From the NCBI GenBank assembly GCA_001899525.1, contig MKVY01000045.1, positions 73,622 to 112,711 of the forward strand: 39,090 nucleotides of DNA. The letters are read 5' to 3'. Below are positions 30,496 through 38,486 of this stretch, piece by piece. Made by a program: the position numbers and the translations under genes. The notes under the pieces were generated by a model. The model was not told where the DNA came from and did not search any database. It was given only the letters and a program-made list of their open reading frames with translations. The stretch's first letter is position 1. Each line of letters begins with the position of its first letter. The DNA is from Rhizobiales bacterium 65-9. Lineage in GTDB: Bacteria; Pseudomonadota; Alphaproteobacteria; Rhizobiales; Beijerinckiaceae.

Positions 30496-30752
30496 TGAAA
30501 CGCCCGATCGAGATCGGGACGGTTCTGCTCTTCAGGCTGCTCCCTGCCTTCGGCCATGAAGTCTGCACTGAAGCCGCGCTCGATAGCCGCGCGCAGCGAC
30601 GTCCAGCGCTTGGAGGCGTCCGGCCTCGGTCGCAGGATTACGGAGTCGCCCTCACGCAAAACCTCGACTTCATCGACTGCAAAGCGAAAATCCTTCGGCA
30701 GCCGAACGGCTTGGGAATTGCCCGACTGGAAGACCTTGGCGATATGGGGCAT
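30492..30752 (-). CDS. vapB: VapB antitoxin (AbrB/SpoVT-like)
   Basis: An 86-residue antitoxin. The N-terminal AbrB-type DNA-binding domain reads 'AKVFQSGNSQAVRLPKDFRF' followed by 'VEVLREGDSVILRPR'. The C-terminal half holds 'FMAEGREQPEEQNRPDLDRA', the acidic, Arg/Gln-rich VapC-binding segment. GGGAGG six bases upstream supports the ATG at 30752. Inverted repeats just upstream (30761-30785) are likely operators through which VapB-VapC represses its own promoter. Confidence 0.88.
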   Translation of the reverse strand: MPHIAKVFQSGNSQAVRLPKDFRFAVDEVEVLREGDSVILRPRPDASKRWTSLRAAIERGFSADFMAEGREQPEEQNRPDLDRAFQ

Positions 30753-30760
30753 GGGAACCT

Positions 30761-30785
30761 CCCGTGAATACGGGGATGTATATAC
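30761..30785 (-). promoter_or_regulatory. vapBC promoter/operator
   Basis: An inverted repeat CCCGT-GAAT-ACGGG (30761-30774) and the palindrome GTATATAC (30778-30785) lie within 35 bases upstream of vapB. The latter doubles as a -10-like TATA element on the minus strand. Paired palindromes overlapping the promoter fit the autoregulated operators of AbrB-type antitoxins. Confidence 0.5.
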
Positions 30786-30812
30786 GCCTTTAGGTCTCCC
30801 CACACAAGACGG

Positions 30813-31259
30813 CTAATCCTGCCCTCCTTGATCGGCCTTTACTGAATCGATATCCTCCGGGATCTCCTGTCGCAGCTTCGGACCCTTGACGAGCCGCCGG
30901 CCGAGCGCGGTGATGAACGCCTCATACCGCTCGGCCGACTTGGCGCGCGCCGCCTGCGCGGCGGGCTCCGGCAAGGCCGGCGTGGTCGTGATCCAGAAGC
31001 GGATGAACACAGCCAGCGTCTCGACGGCGATGCCGACGTCGCGCTCCAGGCGGGTCATGCGGCGGTCGATCTGGTCGAGGCGCTTGGCGACGACGGCCTC
31101 GCGCCGCTCGGCATCGTCGGGCGACAGGAAGGATGCGATGGCGGCTTCCGCGATCATGGATTGCGACTGGTCCCGTCGCGCGGCGAAATCCGCCAGCGCC
31201 TGCGTCACGTCGGGGTCGAGATAGACCGTGAACTTCGATTTCTTCCGATGGCCGGTCAT
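30813..31259 (-). CDS. Ribbon-helix-helix (CopG-like) protein downstream of traG
   Basis: A 148-residue protein. The N-terminal RHH motif 'SKFTVYLDPDVTQALADFAA' is followed by 'QSQSMIAEAAIASFL', then a coiled coil ('VVAKRLDQIDRRMTRLERDV'), a hydrophobic segment ('AVETLAVFIRFWITTTPALP') that may be a membrane-associated helix, and a conserved C-terminal part 'EAFITALGRRLVKGPKLRQE'. The ATG at 31259 lies six bases after the traG stop; a GTG overlapping that stop is less likely. In related elements this gene follows traG directly. It may regulate transfer genes or help the relaxosome, by analogy with TraJ/MobC-type RHH proteins; this is not shown. Confidence 0.8.
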   Translation of the reverse strand: MTGHRKKSKFTVYLDPDVTQALADFAARRDQSQSMIAEAAIASFLSPDDAERREAVVAKRLDQIDRRMTRLERDVGIAVETLAVFIRFWITTTPALPEPAAQAARAKSAERYEAFITALGRRLVKGPKLRQEIPEDIDSVKADQGGQD

Positions 31260-31264
31260 GGCGC

Positions 31265-33250
31265 TCACAGCTCCATGCCGTCATTGGGATCGAGCGACAC
31301 TTGCCGCGCAACGCCCTGGACCTGCTGGATCAGGCGGCGGTTGCGCGTGGCGTCCTCGTCGCTTTCGTCGGGAAGCTCGATCTCGAACTCGTTGGCGATG
31401 GGTTCCTTCTTTTCCGTCGGCTTGGCGCGGCTGAGTTCGGGTTGCAGCCGGCGTTCGGAGTCCGTGGTGTCCTCATCGTCGGATGGATCGGCCGGTTGGG
31501 CATCGCCGGCCTTGGGCCGCGTCGGGATCGGCAGGCTGCTCCAGTCGTCGGGGCGCGGCTTGTCGGGGCGTTTCAGGTCGGGCGGCGACAGCAGGCGCTC
31601 GCGGAAACGGGCATCCTCATAGTAGCGCGCTTTCTTCGCCCGGATCGGCGGCGTGCCGGCGACCATGACGATCTCGTCGCTCGGCGGGAGCTGCATGATC
31701 TCGCCGGGGGTGAGCAACTGGCGGGCGGTCTCCGAGCGCGAGACCATCAGATGACCGAGCCAGGGCGACAGCCGGTGCCCGGCATAGTTCTTCATCGCCT
31801 TCATCTCGGTCGCGGTGCCGAGCGCATCGGACACGCGCTTGGCGGTGCGCTCGTCGTTCGTGGCGAAGGACACGCGCACATGGCAGTTATCGAGGATCGA
31901 GTTGTTCGGGCCGTAAGCCTTTTCGATCTGGTTCAGTGACTGCGCGATCAGGAAGGCTTTGAGGCCGTAGCCCGCCATGAAGGCCAGCGCGCTCTCGAAG
32001 AAGTCGAGCCGCCCCAGCGCCGGAAACTCGTCGAGCATCAGGAGCAAGCGATGACGGTCGCCCTTCGCCTGCAGGTCTTCGGTCAGGCGGCGGCCGATCT
32101 GATTGAGGATGAGGCGGATGAGCGGCTTGGTGCGATTGATGTCGGAGGGCGGCACGACGAGGTAGAGCGTGGTCGGGAGCTTGTCGCCCACCATGTCGGC
32201 GATCCGCCAGTCGCAGCGCCGTGTCACCTCGGCCACGACGGGATCGCGGTACAATCCGAGAAACGACATGGCGGTGGAAAGCACGCCGGAGCGTTCGTTG
32301 TCGGATTTGTTGAGCAGCTCGCGCGCGGCGCTGGCGATGACGGGATGCGGCCCCGCTTCACCGAGATGGCTGGTCGTCATCATCGCCGCGAGTGTCGACT
32401 CGATCGGGCGTTTCGGATCGGAGAGGAAGGCGGCGACCCCGGCGAGCGTCTTGTCGTCGCCGGCATAGAGGACATGCAGGATCGCGCCGACCAGAAGCGA
32501 GTGGCTGGTTTTTTCCCAATGGTTGCGCTTGTCCAACGATCCTTCGGGATCGACCAGGATGTCGGCGATGTTCTGCACATCGCGCACTTCCCACTCGCCG
32601 CGGCGCACCTCGAGCAAGGGATTGTAGGCCGAGGACTTCGGATTGGTCGGATCGAAGAGCAGCACGCGGCCGTGGTGGGCGCGAAAGCCCGCCGTCAGCG
32701 TCCAGTTCTCGCCCTTGATGTCATGAACGATCGCGGAGCCCGGCCAGGTCAGCAATGACGGCACGACAAGGCCGACACCCTTGCCCGATCGCGTCGGCGC
32801 GAAGCACAGCACATGCTCCGGTCCGTCATGGCGTAGATACTCGCGTTCGTAGCGGCCGAGCACCACGCCATCGGGATCGAGCAGCCCTGCGGCCTTCACC
32901 TCTTCCTTCTCGGCCCAGCGCGCCGAGCCATAGGTAGCGACGTCCTTGGCTTCGCGCGCCCGCCAGACCGACATGCCGATGGCGACGGCGATGGCGATGA
33001 AGCCGCCGGACGCGGCGATGAACGCGCCCTGGGTGAAGATCTCCGGCGCATAGGCATCATAGGAGAACCACCACCAGAAGAAGGCGGGCGGATGGTAGAA
33101 CGGCCAGCCGAACAGGACGAACCAGGGCGGCCCGAGCTGCGCCTGAAACCCCAGGCTCCAGGCGACATATTCGGTCGCGCCCCAGGTGGTGGAGAGGACG
33201 ATGAGGAAGACGATCAGAATCTGTCCCCATAGGATTTTGGTCGCGGACAT
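31265..33250 (-). CDS. traG: TraG, VirD4-like type IV coupling protein
   Basis: A 661-residue coupling ATPase. Two to three N-terminal membrane helices (about residues 8-28, 42-62 and 75-95) precede the ATPase domain with Walker A 'APTRSGKG' (K157) and Walker B 'RLLLMLDEFPALG', followed by 'LIAQSLNQIEKAYG' and 'NCHVRVSFATND'. The C-terminal 120 residues are hydrophilic and acidic, as often found where the protein contacts the relaxosome. VirD4-type proteins bring the relaxase-DNA complex to the secretion channel and pump DNA. The gene lies immediately downstream of the relaxase gene, in the expected order. Confidence 0.93.
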   Translation of the reverse strand: MSATKILWGQILIVFLIVLSTTWGATEYVAWSLGFQAQLGPPWFVLFGWPFYHPPAFFWWWFSYDAYAPEIFTQGAFIAASGGFIAIAVAIGMSVWRAREAKDVATYGSARWAEKEEVKAAGLLDPDGVVLGRYEREYLRHDGPEHVLCFAPTRSGKGVGLVVPSLLTWPGSAIVHDIKGENWTLTAGFRAHHGRVLLFDPTNPKSSAYNPLLEVRRGEWEVRDVQNIADILVDPEGSLDKRNHWEKTSHSLLVGAILHVLYAGDDKTLAGVAAFLSDPKRPIESTLAAMMTTSHLGEAGPHPVIASAARELLNKSDNERSGVLSTAMSFLGLYRDPVVAEVTRRCDWRIADMVGDKLPTTLYLVVPPSDINRTKPLIRLILNQIGRRLTEDLQAKGDRHRLLLMLDEFPALGRLDFFESALAFMAGYGLKAFLIAQSLNQIEKAYGPNNSILDNCHVRVSFATNDERTAKRVSDALGTATEMKAMKNYAGHRLSPWLGHLMVSRSETARQLLTPGEIMQLPPSDEIVMVAGTPPIRAKKARYYEDARFRERLLSPPDLKRPDKPRPDDWSSLPIPTRPKAGDAQPADPSDDEDTTDSERRLQPELSRAKPTEKKEPIANEFEIELPDESDEDATRNRRLIQQVQGVARQVSLDPNDGMEL

Positions 33251-33274
33251 TGCGATGTTCCTTCTCTGTTGAAG

Positions 33275-35014
33275 CTAGAGGCCGAGCCCGCGCTTGCGCC
33301 CGAAATCCCAGTCGACGCCGCTGCCGTCGCGGGCGACGCCGAAGACATGGCGGCCGAGCTGCTTGTCGAGGGATGGCGACCAGGGCACGAGCTGGAAGCC
33401 GAGGCCGTCGTCGATCATGGCGAAGCGGCCGGAGGCGAGCGTCAGGCGCTGGCGATAGGTGCCGGCGACGTATTCGCCATTCCCGGCCTGCTTGAACGGC
33501 TGGCCGGTCTCCTTCGCCAACCTGCCGGCCACCGCATCGACCTCGCGGCGGCGGAGCGTGTCGATCAGGTTGCGGCTGAAGATGACGCGGCGGCCCTGCT
33601 GCTCGGCGAGACCTTCGCCGACCAGACGCTCCGCGCGTTGCCGCATCGCGTCCCGCACCTCGGCGCCGAAACCGCCGTCCGACATGGCGACGGGTTCGCG
33701 GGCGATGGATTGCCGGTCGAGCCAGGTCGCGCCGGTGGCGCTCACCTGATGCTGGAGATCGAGATCGGAGCGGACGGCGAGCGCAACACGACGATCGCCC
33801 TTCGCATCCTCGTAGGCGCGCAACTCGACGATCGATCCCGGCGGGCTGTCGCCGGTGGCGTCGAGATGCGGCAGACGGATGTGATGGGTGCGGCCGTCCA
33901 CGCCATCGACCACGGCGTAGGCCGTTCCCTTCAGCTCGTCGTCAAGGCCGCGTTCGACCAGGCGGCCGATGACGGGAACGTCGAGGCTCTCGCCGGCCAG
34001 CACATAGCTGGCCGAGCCACGCTCGATGCCGCGTTCCGTCAGCGCCCGGTGCATCCGCTTGATGATGTCGCCGCGCTCGCCGAGTTCGCGCAGCGTGGAT
34101 TCCGCCTCGGGCTTGATGAACCATTGCTGGTGGCCGACCTGTCCGGCGAGCCCCCGGATTTCGAGGGTGCGCAGCCGGCCGACCTTCAGCGCATGAAACT
34201 CGTCCGGCTGCTGGCCGGGCTGCGGCGCGAGGTCGATGATGCCGGACTTGCCGGCGTCGCGGACAAGCTGCCGGTCGAGCTGCGTCCAGCGTTCAGCCTC
34301 GACCTGCCGCTCCAGATTGCGGTTGATCTCTAGATCGGTGCGCTGGCCGAGCTCCTGCGTCACGAGATCCTGCGCGCGGGCGCGCATTCCCTCCTTGATG
34401 TAGTCGCGGGAGATCAGGAGGTCCTGGCCGTCGTCGGTGCGGCCGCGCACGATGATATGGATGTGGGGGTTATCGGTGTTCCAGTGATCGACGCCGACCC
34501 AATCGAGCTTCGTGCCGAGATCCTTTTCCATCTGCCCCATCAGCTCGCGGGCGTGGGTCTTGAGGTCGGCCATATCCACGGCGTCCTCGGGCGAGACGAT
34601 GAAGCGGAAATGGTGCCGGTCGTCCTCGCAGCGCGCCGCGAAGTCGCGGGCGTCCACATTGTCGCCTTCCGGCCCGAACAGCCGCGCCTTCTCCCCGTCT
34701 CGGGTCACGCCGTCGCGGCGTAGATAGGACAGGTGTGCCGCCAGCGGTGCGGCGCGTGCGCTATGGCGCACCACGCGGGTCTTGATGACGACGATGCGCG
34801 AGCGGCCGGTGAGCAGCCGATTGGCCTGGATGCTGGCGCGCTGGCCGCGCCCGAAGCGCGAGTGGTTGCCCGTCGTGATCTTGCCGGAACGGGAGACGCG
34901 GCCCCCGGCCTTCTGCGCGGCGGCGAGCGCCTGCGAAATGAAAGGCCGGGCCTGCTGCGCGCGGGTCGAGCGGATGCGCCCAGGCCGGATGCGAAATTCG
35001 CTGTCATCGGCCAT
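33275..35014 (-). CDS. RlxS/DUF3363-type relaxase (VirD2-like)
   Basis: A 579-residue relaxase. A basic N-terminal region is followed by 'RHSARAAPLAAHLSYLRRDG' (Y97 a candidate nicking tyrosine), 'DRHHFRFIVSPED' and the metal-binding 'NPHIHIIVRG' (H184 and H186), together the HUH nuclease core. The DUF3363 C-terminal half contains 'ERGIERGSASYVLAGE', 'RTHHIRLPHLDATGD' and a C-terminal beta-rich domain. Relaxases nick one strand at oriT, stay bound to the 5' end and are carried to the recipient. The start is placed at the ATG at 35014 because an in-frame GTG at 35029 lies inside a repeated operator-like sequence. The likely oriT is in the adjacent repeat region. Confidence 0.9.
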   Translation of the reverse strand: MADDSEFRIRPGRIRSTRAQQARPFISQALAAAQKAGGRVSRSGKITTGNHSRFGRGQRASIQANRLLTGRSRIVVIKTRVVRHSARAAPLAAHLSYLRRDGVTRDGEKARLFGPEGDNVDARDFAARCEDDRHHFRFIVSPEDAVDMADLKTHARELMGQMEKDLGTKLDWVGVDHWNTDNPHIHIIVRGRTDDGQDLLISRDYIKEGMRARAQDLVTQELGQRTDLEINRNLERQVEAERWTQLDRQLVRDAGKSGIIDLAPQPGQQPDEFHALKVGRLRTLEIRGLAGQVGHQQWFIKPEAESTLRELGERGDIIKRMHRALTERGIERGSASYVLAGESLDVPVIGRLVERGLDDELKGTAYAVVDGVDGRTHHIRLPHLDATGDSPPGSIVELRAYEDAKGDRRVALAVRSDLDLQHQVSATGATWLDRQSIAREPVAMSDGGFGAEVRDAMRQRAERLVGEGLAEQQGRRVIFSRNLIDTLRRREVDAVAGRLAKETGQPFKQAGNGEYVAGTYRQRLTLASGRFAMIDDGLGFQLVPWSPSLDKQLGRHVFGVARDGSGVDWDFGRKRGLGL

Positions 35015-35025
35015 GGCGCAGCCCT

Positions 35026-35156
35026 GCACGGTGCGAAAGGAACAGTAAAGTCAGGAAGATGGGCGCGCAGCGCACGGTGCGCGAAAGCGCGGCACGGTGC
35101 GGAACGCGCCGAAAACCTGAACAAAAACAACCGACTGACCAAAGCGCACCGTGCGC
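35026..35156. repeat. Four GCACGGTGC repeats upstream of the relaxase (operators or oriT)
   Basis: Nine-base units GCACGGTGC occur at 35026-35034, 35072-35080 and 35092-35100, and in inverted orientation (GCACCGTGC) at 35146-35154. The second and fourth extend to 13-base near-perfect palindromes (GCGCACGGTGCGC and GCGCACCGTGCGC). They fill the 243-base gap between the relaxase and the lytic transglycosylase genes, with an A/T-rich stretch (35113-35130) between the last two. Such arrays next to a relaxase gene are usually binding sites for a transfer repressor or part of oriT. The fourth copy is followed by CTTTTTAT on the plus strand and could also fold as a terminator. Confidence 0.6.
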
Positions 35157-35257
35157 CTTTTTATCTCGCCATCGTCCGGTTGTTCTGCCTGCCTCTGCCC
35201 CTTGTCCCCTCCATGACGCGCCGGAATGCGAGGGGATGCGAAGGACGGCCCGCACGC

Positions 35258-36037
35258 TCATGGGCGCTCTCCGGGGCTGGAGCGTGCGACGACAAGGGGC
35301 GAATCCGATGTCGCGGCCGGATCGGATGACCGCGCCGTGACGGAGGATCGGCTGTCGTCCGAACGCGCTTTGTCCGACCGCGAACCGGCGGGGCGAGCGT
35401 CGGCGGAACGCACGACGAAGATCGCCGCCTCGCGCCAGTCGGGTGGCGGATCGGCTCGCCGGACGGACGTTTCGGGTGCGACCGCGCCGCCGAGAACCGG
35501 CACGAGCGCGGCGACATAGGCCCGCGTTTCGGCAGGCAAGGCGCGGCCCGTCGCACGATGATCGTCATAGCGGCCGGGACCGGCGTTGTAGGCCGCGAGC
35601 ATCGCAGGGACATTGCCGTAGCGGTCCCACATTTCGCGCAGATAGGCCGCGCCCGCGATGATGTTGTCGTGCGGGTCATAGGGATCGCGGCCGAGACGGT
35701 AGCGGACGCGCAAGCCTGCCCATGTGTCGGGCATGACCTGCATCAGTCCCAATGCGCCCGCCGAGGAGATCGCGCGCACGTCGCCCGCGCTCTCGGCGCG
35801 CAGCACGGCGCGAATCCAGCGTTCGGGAATGCCGAACCGCTGCGCCGCCTCGGTGATGTGGGCGGCATAGGGATCGGCGGCGGATGGACGGGCGACCGGC
35901 GCGGTCTGCGCCGTCGCCCCAGTCGGCCCCGCGCAGAAGGCGAGCACGCCGAGGGCGGCGAGAACGGCGCGGCGACGTGCCGATCCGGCCCGGCCAACAC
36001 GCCGGGCCGCGAGCATGGAGAGGATCGGAGCCGGCAT
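35258..36037 (-). CDS. Lytic transglycosylase of the transfer system (VirB1-like)
   Basis: A 259-residue protein. A long basic N terminus and signal sequence (cleavage probably near 'GATAQ' at about residue 44) lead to an SLT domain: 'RFGIPERWIRAVLRAESAGD' with catalytic E82, 'GALGLMQVMPDTW', 'NIIAGAAYLREMWDRYG' and 'LAAYNAGPGRYDD'. The C-terminal 65 residues are a Ser/Arg/Asp-rich, probably disordered tail. In the periplasm it should cut peptidoglycan so that the secretion channel can be built. It starts three bases after the DUF736 stop and belongs to the traF-DUF736 gene group. Confidence 0.9.
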   Translation of the reverse strand: MPAPILSMLAARRVGRAGSARRRAVLAALGVLAFCAGPTGATAQTAPVARPSAADPYAAHITEAAQRFGIPERWIRAVLRAESAGDVRAISSAGALGLMQVMPDTWAGLRVRYRLGRDPYDPHDNIIAGAAYLREMWDRYGNVPAMLAAYNAGPGRYDDHRATGRALPAETRAYVAALVPVLGGAVAPETSVRRADPPPDWREAAIFVVRSADARPAGSRSDKARSDDSRSSVTARSSDPAATSDSPLVVARSSPGERP

Positions 36038-36040
36038 CGG

Positions 36041-36373
36041 TCAGCTCCGGTCTTCGCGCTGCCGGGGCCGCTTCCAGGCGAGCCGGAAGGTGCGGCCGTC
36101 GTCATCGGCCTGGAACAGCGCCGGACGAAACACGGTCAGAAAGAGCGGGCTGTCGATCTCCAGGGCGATGTAGTCACCGGCGCGTTCGCCAACACGTTTC
36201 CACGCCGCGCCGATCTCGGCGCCGTCCTCGTCATCGAGGTGGATGCGATAGGCCGGCGCGTTTTCGGCGTCGCTTGGATCGATGCCGACGAGCACGATCG
36301 CCTCGTCGATGCCGAACAGCCGGACGCGGCCGGCATAGCCGTTGGCGGTCGGTTCAAAGAGATGGTTGGGCAT
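36041..36373 (-). CDS. DUF736-related small protein
   Basis: A 110-residue, acidic, beta-rich protein: 'NGYAGRVRLFGIDEAIVLVG', 'APAYRIHLDDEDGAEIGAAW', 'GDYIALEIDSPLF' and 'RTFRLAWKRPRQRED'. The pattern matches DUF736 proteins, which accompany traF, the lytic transglycosylase and the relaxase in alphaproteobacterial elements. GGAGAC upstream supports the ATG at 36373. The biochemical role is unknown; the conserved place suggests a part in transfer or its control. Confidence 0.75.
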   Translation of the reverse strand: MPNHLFEPTANGYAGRVRLFGIDEAIVLVGIDPSDAENAPAYRIHLDDEDGAEIGAAWKRVGERAGDYIALEIDSPLFLTVFRPALFQADDDGRTFRLAWKRPRQREDRS

Positions 36374-36434
36374 TGCAGTCTCCTTCTGGTTGGTGGGCTG
36401 GATGGTTGGGGGAATGCGAAGGCCGGGCGCCGCG

Positions 36435-36980
36435 TCAGCGCGTCGGCGCGCGCCACTCGAAGCGGCCGTTGCCGCCTTCATCGGTCCACAGCGGGACCGC
36501 GTGGCCGATGATCCGGTCGGTGGAGGTCAGGCCGAAGTAGCGACCGTCGAGGCTGTCGCGGACCTGCCAGTTCATGAGGAAGACTTCGCCGGTCTGGATG
36601 CGGCGGCAGCCCTGCCAGACCGGCAGTTCCCGGCCGATGCGGTCGCGCTCCAGCGCCGCGCCCATGGCGATCCCGTCCACGGTGATCGCGCGGCCGGTTC
36701 GGCAAACGGTCTGTCCGGACACGCCGAGCACGCGCTTGATGAGCGGCACGCCCTTGGGCAGATAGCCGCGCTCGGCCATGAAGGCGGCGAGCGGTTCGGG
36801 CGCGTCGACCGCGACAAGATCGGTGACGTCGAACGGCCCGTCGTAGTCGATCGTATAGAGGCCGATGGGCGCGCTGGCCGAGGCGTTCCACAGGAGCTTG
36901 ATCGGCGTCGGCGTGAGCGTCGGATAGCCGATGCCCAGCGTGGCGAGCGCCATGACGGCGATGAGGCTGGCACGCGTCAT
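36435..36980 (-). CDS. traF: TraF, S26-family conjugal transfer peptidase
   Basis: A 181-residue membrane-bound serine protease. One N-terminal signal-anchor helix is followed by 'NASASAPIGLY' with nucleophile S36, the general base K82 in 'PLIKRVLGVSG', and the C-terminal S26 signature 'FLMNWQVRDSLDGRYFG'. The S26 TraF peptidase of RP4 removes the C-terminal end of the TrbC pilin and joins its termini into a ring; the same job is expected here for the TrbC at 28453. The start at 36980 overlaps the DUF2840 stop (ATGA). A 61-base gap follows before DUF736. Confidence 0.9.
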   Translation of the reverse strand: MTRASLIAVMALATLGIGYPTLTPTPIKLLWNASASAPIGLYTIDYDGPFDVTDLVAVDAPEPLAAFMAERGYLPKGVPLIKRVLGVSGQTVCRTGRAITVDGIAMGAALERDRIGRELPVWQGCRRIQTGEVFLMNWQVRDSLDGRYFGLTSTDRIIGHAVPLWTDEGGNGRFEWRAPTR

Positions 36981-37498
36981 GGCTGGACCTTCCTGCGCAG
37001 GAGGAAGGCGCGATGCTGTTCGAGCGTATAGGCGCGTGGGCGTTGAGCGGCGGCCATCCGGTTGTGGACGTGCCGCCAGTGGTCCGGCGAGACCGAGTCC
37101 GCCTCGATGCCGATCGCCTCGATCGCATCGACGTGGCGCAGCACGTCCTCGACCTTGGGCCAGCCCTCGATCTTCAGCAGGATTTCGCCGCCCGGCCGCA
37201 CGAAGGGCAGCGTTTGGTAAGCCTCGCCCGGTTCGATCGCGCGCACGATGTCGATGCGCGAGATGATCGAGCCGAAGTCGTTGGAAGCCCAGCGGACGAA
37301 GGCGAAGACGGTGTTCGGCCGGAAAGAGAGAATGCGCTGGCGGCGGTCGACGATCTGTTCGTTCGCCGCCTGGCCAAACCTGATCCAGTATTCGATCTTC
37401 TTCTCGATCCACGTCAGTTCGACGCGGGTCATGCGATCATGGGAGAGCGCGGACGGCATCGGGCCGCCGCGCACGCGGGGGGCCGCGGTGTCGTTCAT
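36977..37498 (-). CDS. DUF2840 protein
   Basis: A 173-residue protein with 'TRVELTWIEKKIEYWIRFGQ', 'RRQRILSFRPNTVFAFVRWA', 'ISRIDIVRAIEPGEAYQTLP', 'VRPGGEILLKIEGWPKVEDV' and 'DHWRHVHNRMAA', the pattern of the DUF2840 family. The family is nearly confined to alphaproteobacterial conjugative elements, between parA-side genes and traF. No membrane helix or signal is seen, so it should be cytoplasmic. Both ends overlap neighbouring genes by 4 bases (ATGA), implying strict co-translation with the RHH-like protein and TraF. Function is unknown. Confidence 0.85.
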   Translation of the reverse strand: MNDTAAPRVRGGPMPSALSHDRMTRVELTWIEKKIEYWIRFGQAANEQIVDRRQRILSFRPNTVFAFVRWASNDFGSIISRIDIVRAIEPGEAYQTLPFVRPGGEILLKIEGWPKVEDVLRHVDAIEAIGIEADSVSPDHWRHVHNRMAAAQRPRAYTLEQHRAFLLRRKVQP

Positions 37499-37746
37499 GT
37501 GGGGTCTCCTGGTGTCGGGAGAAATTCGCGCGACAGCAGCTCGCGCAGCATGTCGGTGACGGTGACGCCGCGCCCGAAGGCTGCGATCTTGATCCGGCCG
37601 CGTAGCTCAGGCGTCACATCGATGGTGAGCCGCGCCGTGTAGGCGCTCGCCTCGGCGGCGCGCGGCGGGCTCTCGGCCGTCTTGATCCACTGTTCGGGAT
37701 CGGCCGGGCGCGTGGCGAAACCGCGCTTTTCGGTGCGGGCCGTCAT
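37495..37746 (-). CDS. Small ribbon-helix-helix-like protein, ParA-linked
   Basis: An 83-residue protein with a basic, disordered N-terminal half and a C-terminal 'TARLTIDVTPELRGRIKIAA' followed by 'GVTVTDMLRELLSREFLP', a good ribbon-helix-helix motif (strand, helix, helix). This arrangement resembles ParG-type centromere-binding partners of ParA, whose disordered N terminus stimulates ParA. It is encoded two genes downstream of parA, with the methyltransferase between. Alternatively it is a transcriptional repressor of the transfer operon; the two roles can be combined. The start at 37746 overlaps the methyltransferase stop (ATGA). Confidence 0.75.
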   Translation of the reverse strand: MTARTEKRGFATRPADPEQWIKTAESPPRAAEASAYTARLTIDVTPELRGRIKIAAFGRGVTVTDMLRELLSREFLPTPGDPT

Positions 37747-38486
37747 GACGCGCCTCCGCTGCCGAAGGGCAGCAGGGAGGGCAGCCGTGAACGGGCGCGC
37801 TCGGCCATGTCGGGATCGATCTCGCAGCCGATGTAGCGGCGGGCGGACAGCCGGCAGGCTTCGCCGGCCGCGCCGGAGCCTGCGAACCAGTCGCCGAGCA
37901 GCCCGCCTTCCGGGCAGCTCGTGCGGATCAGGATTTCGAGCAGCACCGACGGCTTTTCGGTCGGATGAATCGCGTGGCCGTGGCAATTGCGCAGGTAGAT
38001 GACCGAACGCATGATGCGCGGCCCGCCGTCCTGGCTGACATAGTGACCGGCGTCGATCTGGCCGGTATGGGGAGGACGCTGCTTTCGGCGGACTGTGCGT
38101 GCCGTCGCATCGGGCGTGGTCTGGACGTCGTTGTAGATGTCGCGCCAGGCCGTCTCGGCCGGATAGAACTGCACGGCCAGCTCATGCACGCGCTTGAAGC
38201 GATCGGCATGAAAGCTGGAGCCGTTCTGCTTCTCCCAGACGATCTCCTGCGCGATGCGCAATCCAGCGTCCGAGAAACTGTCGGCGGTCGCCATGAAGCT
38301 GCGCAGCGAGCCGAAGACCCAGATCGAGCCGGTGGGCTTGAGGGCGGCGCGCGCCAGCGCCAGCCAGCCCTCGACGCGCCGATCCCAGGCAAGCGAGGTG
38401 TCGCCATAGGGCGGATCGGCGAGGATCATGTCGAAGGGGCCACGCGGCGGCATGAGTTCGCGGCAGTCGCCGGTAAGGACGATCAT
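37743..38486 (-). CDS. Orphan beta-class DNA methyltransferase
   Basis: A 247-residue SAM-dependent methyltransferase of the N4-cytosine/N6-adenine type. The catalytic DPPY is at residues 24-27 ('ILADPPYGD'), near the N terminus. The SAM-binding 'GDWFAGSGAAGEAC' is near the C terminus, preceded by 'HPTEKPSVLLEILIR'. This order (catalytic motif first, SAM motif last) defines the beta class. No restriction endonuclease is encoded beside it. It lies between parA and the RHH-like gene, overlapping both by four bases. Element-borne solitary methylases usually protect incoming DNA from restriction or tune gene expression; which applies here is not known, nor is the target sequence. Confidence 0.88.
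   Translation of the reverse strand: MIVLTGDCRELMPPRGPFDMILADPPYGDTSLAWDRRVEGWLALARAALKPTGSIWVFGSLRSFMATADSFSDAGLRIAQEIVWEKQNGSSFHADRFKRVHELAVQFYPAETAWRDIYNDVQTTPDATARTVRRKQRPPHTGQIDAGHYVSQDGGPRIMRSVIYLRNCHGHAIHPTEKPSVLLEILIRTSCPEGGLLGDWFAGSGAAGEACRLSARRYIGCEIDPDMAERARSRLPSLLPFGSGGAS

Noticed and set aside
35144-35163. GCGCACCGTGCGC followed by CTTTTTAT as a plus-strand terminator
   Set aside because: No plus-strand gene lies upstream, and the stem is one of four copies of a repeat that occur without T-runs; treated as part of the repeat array instead.
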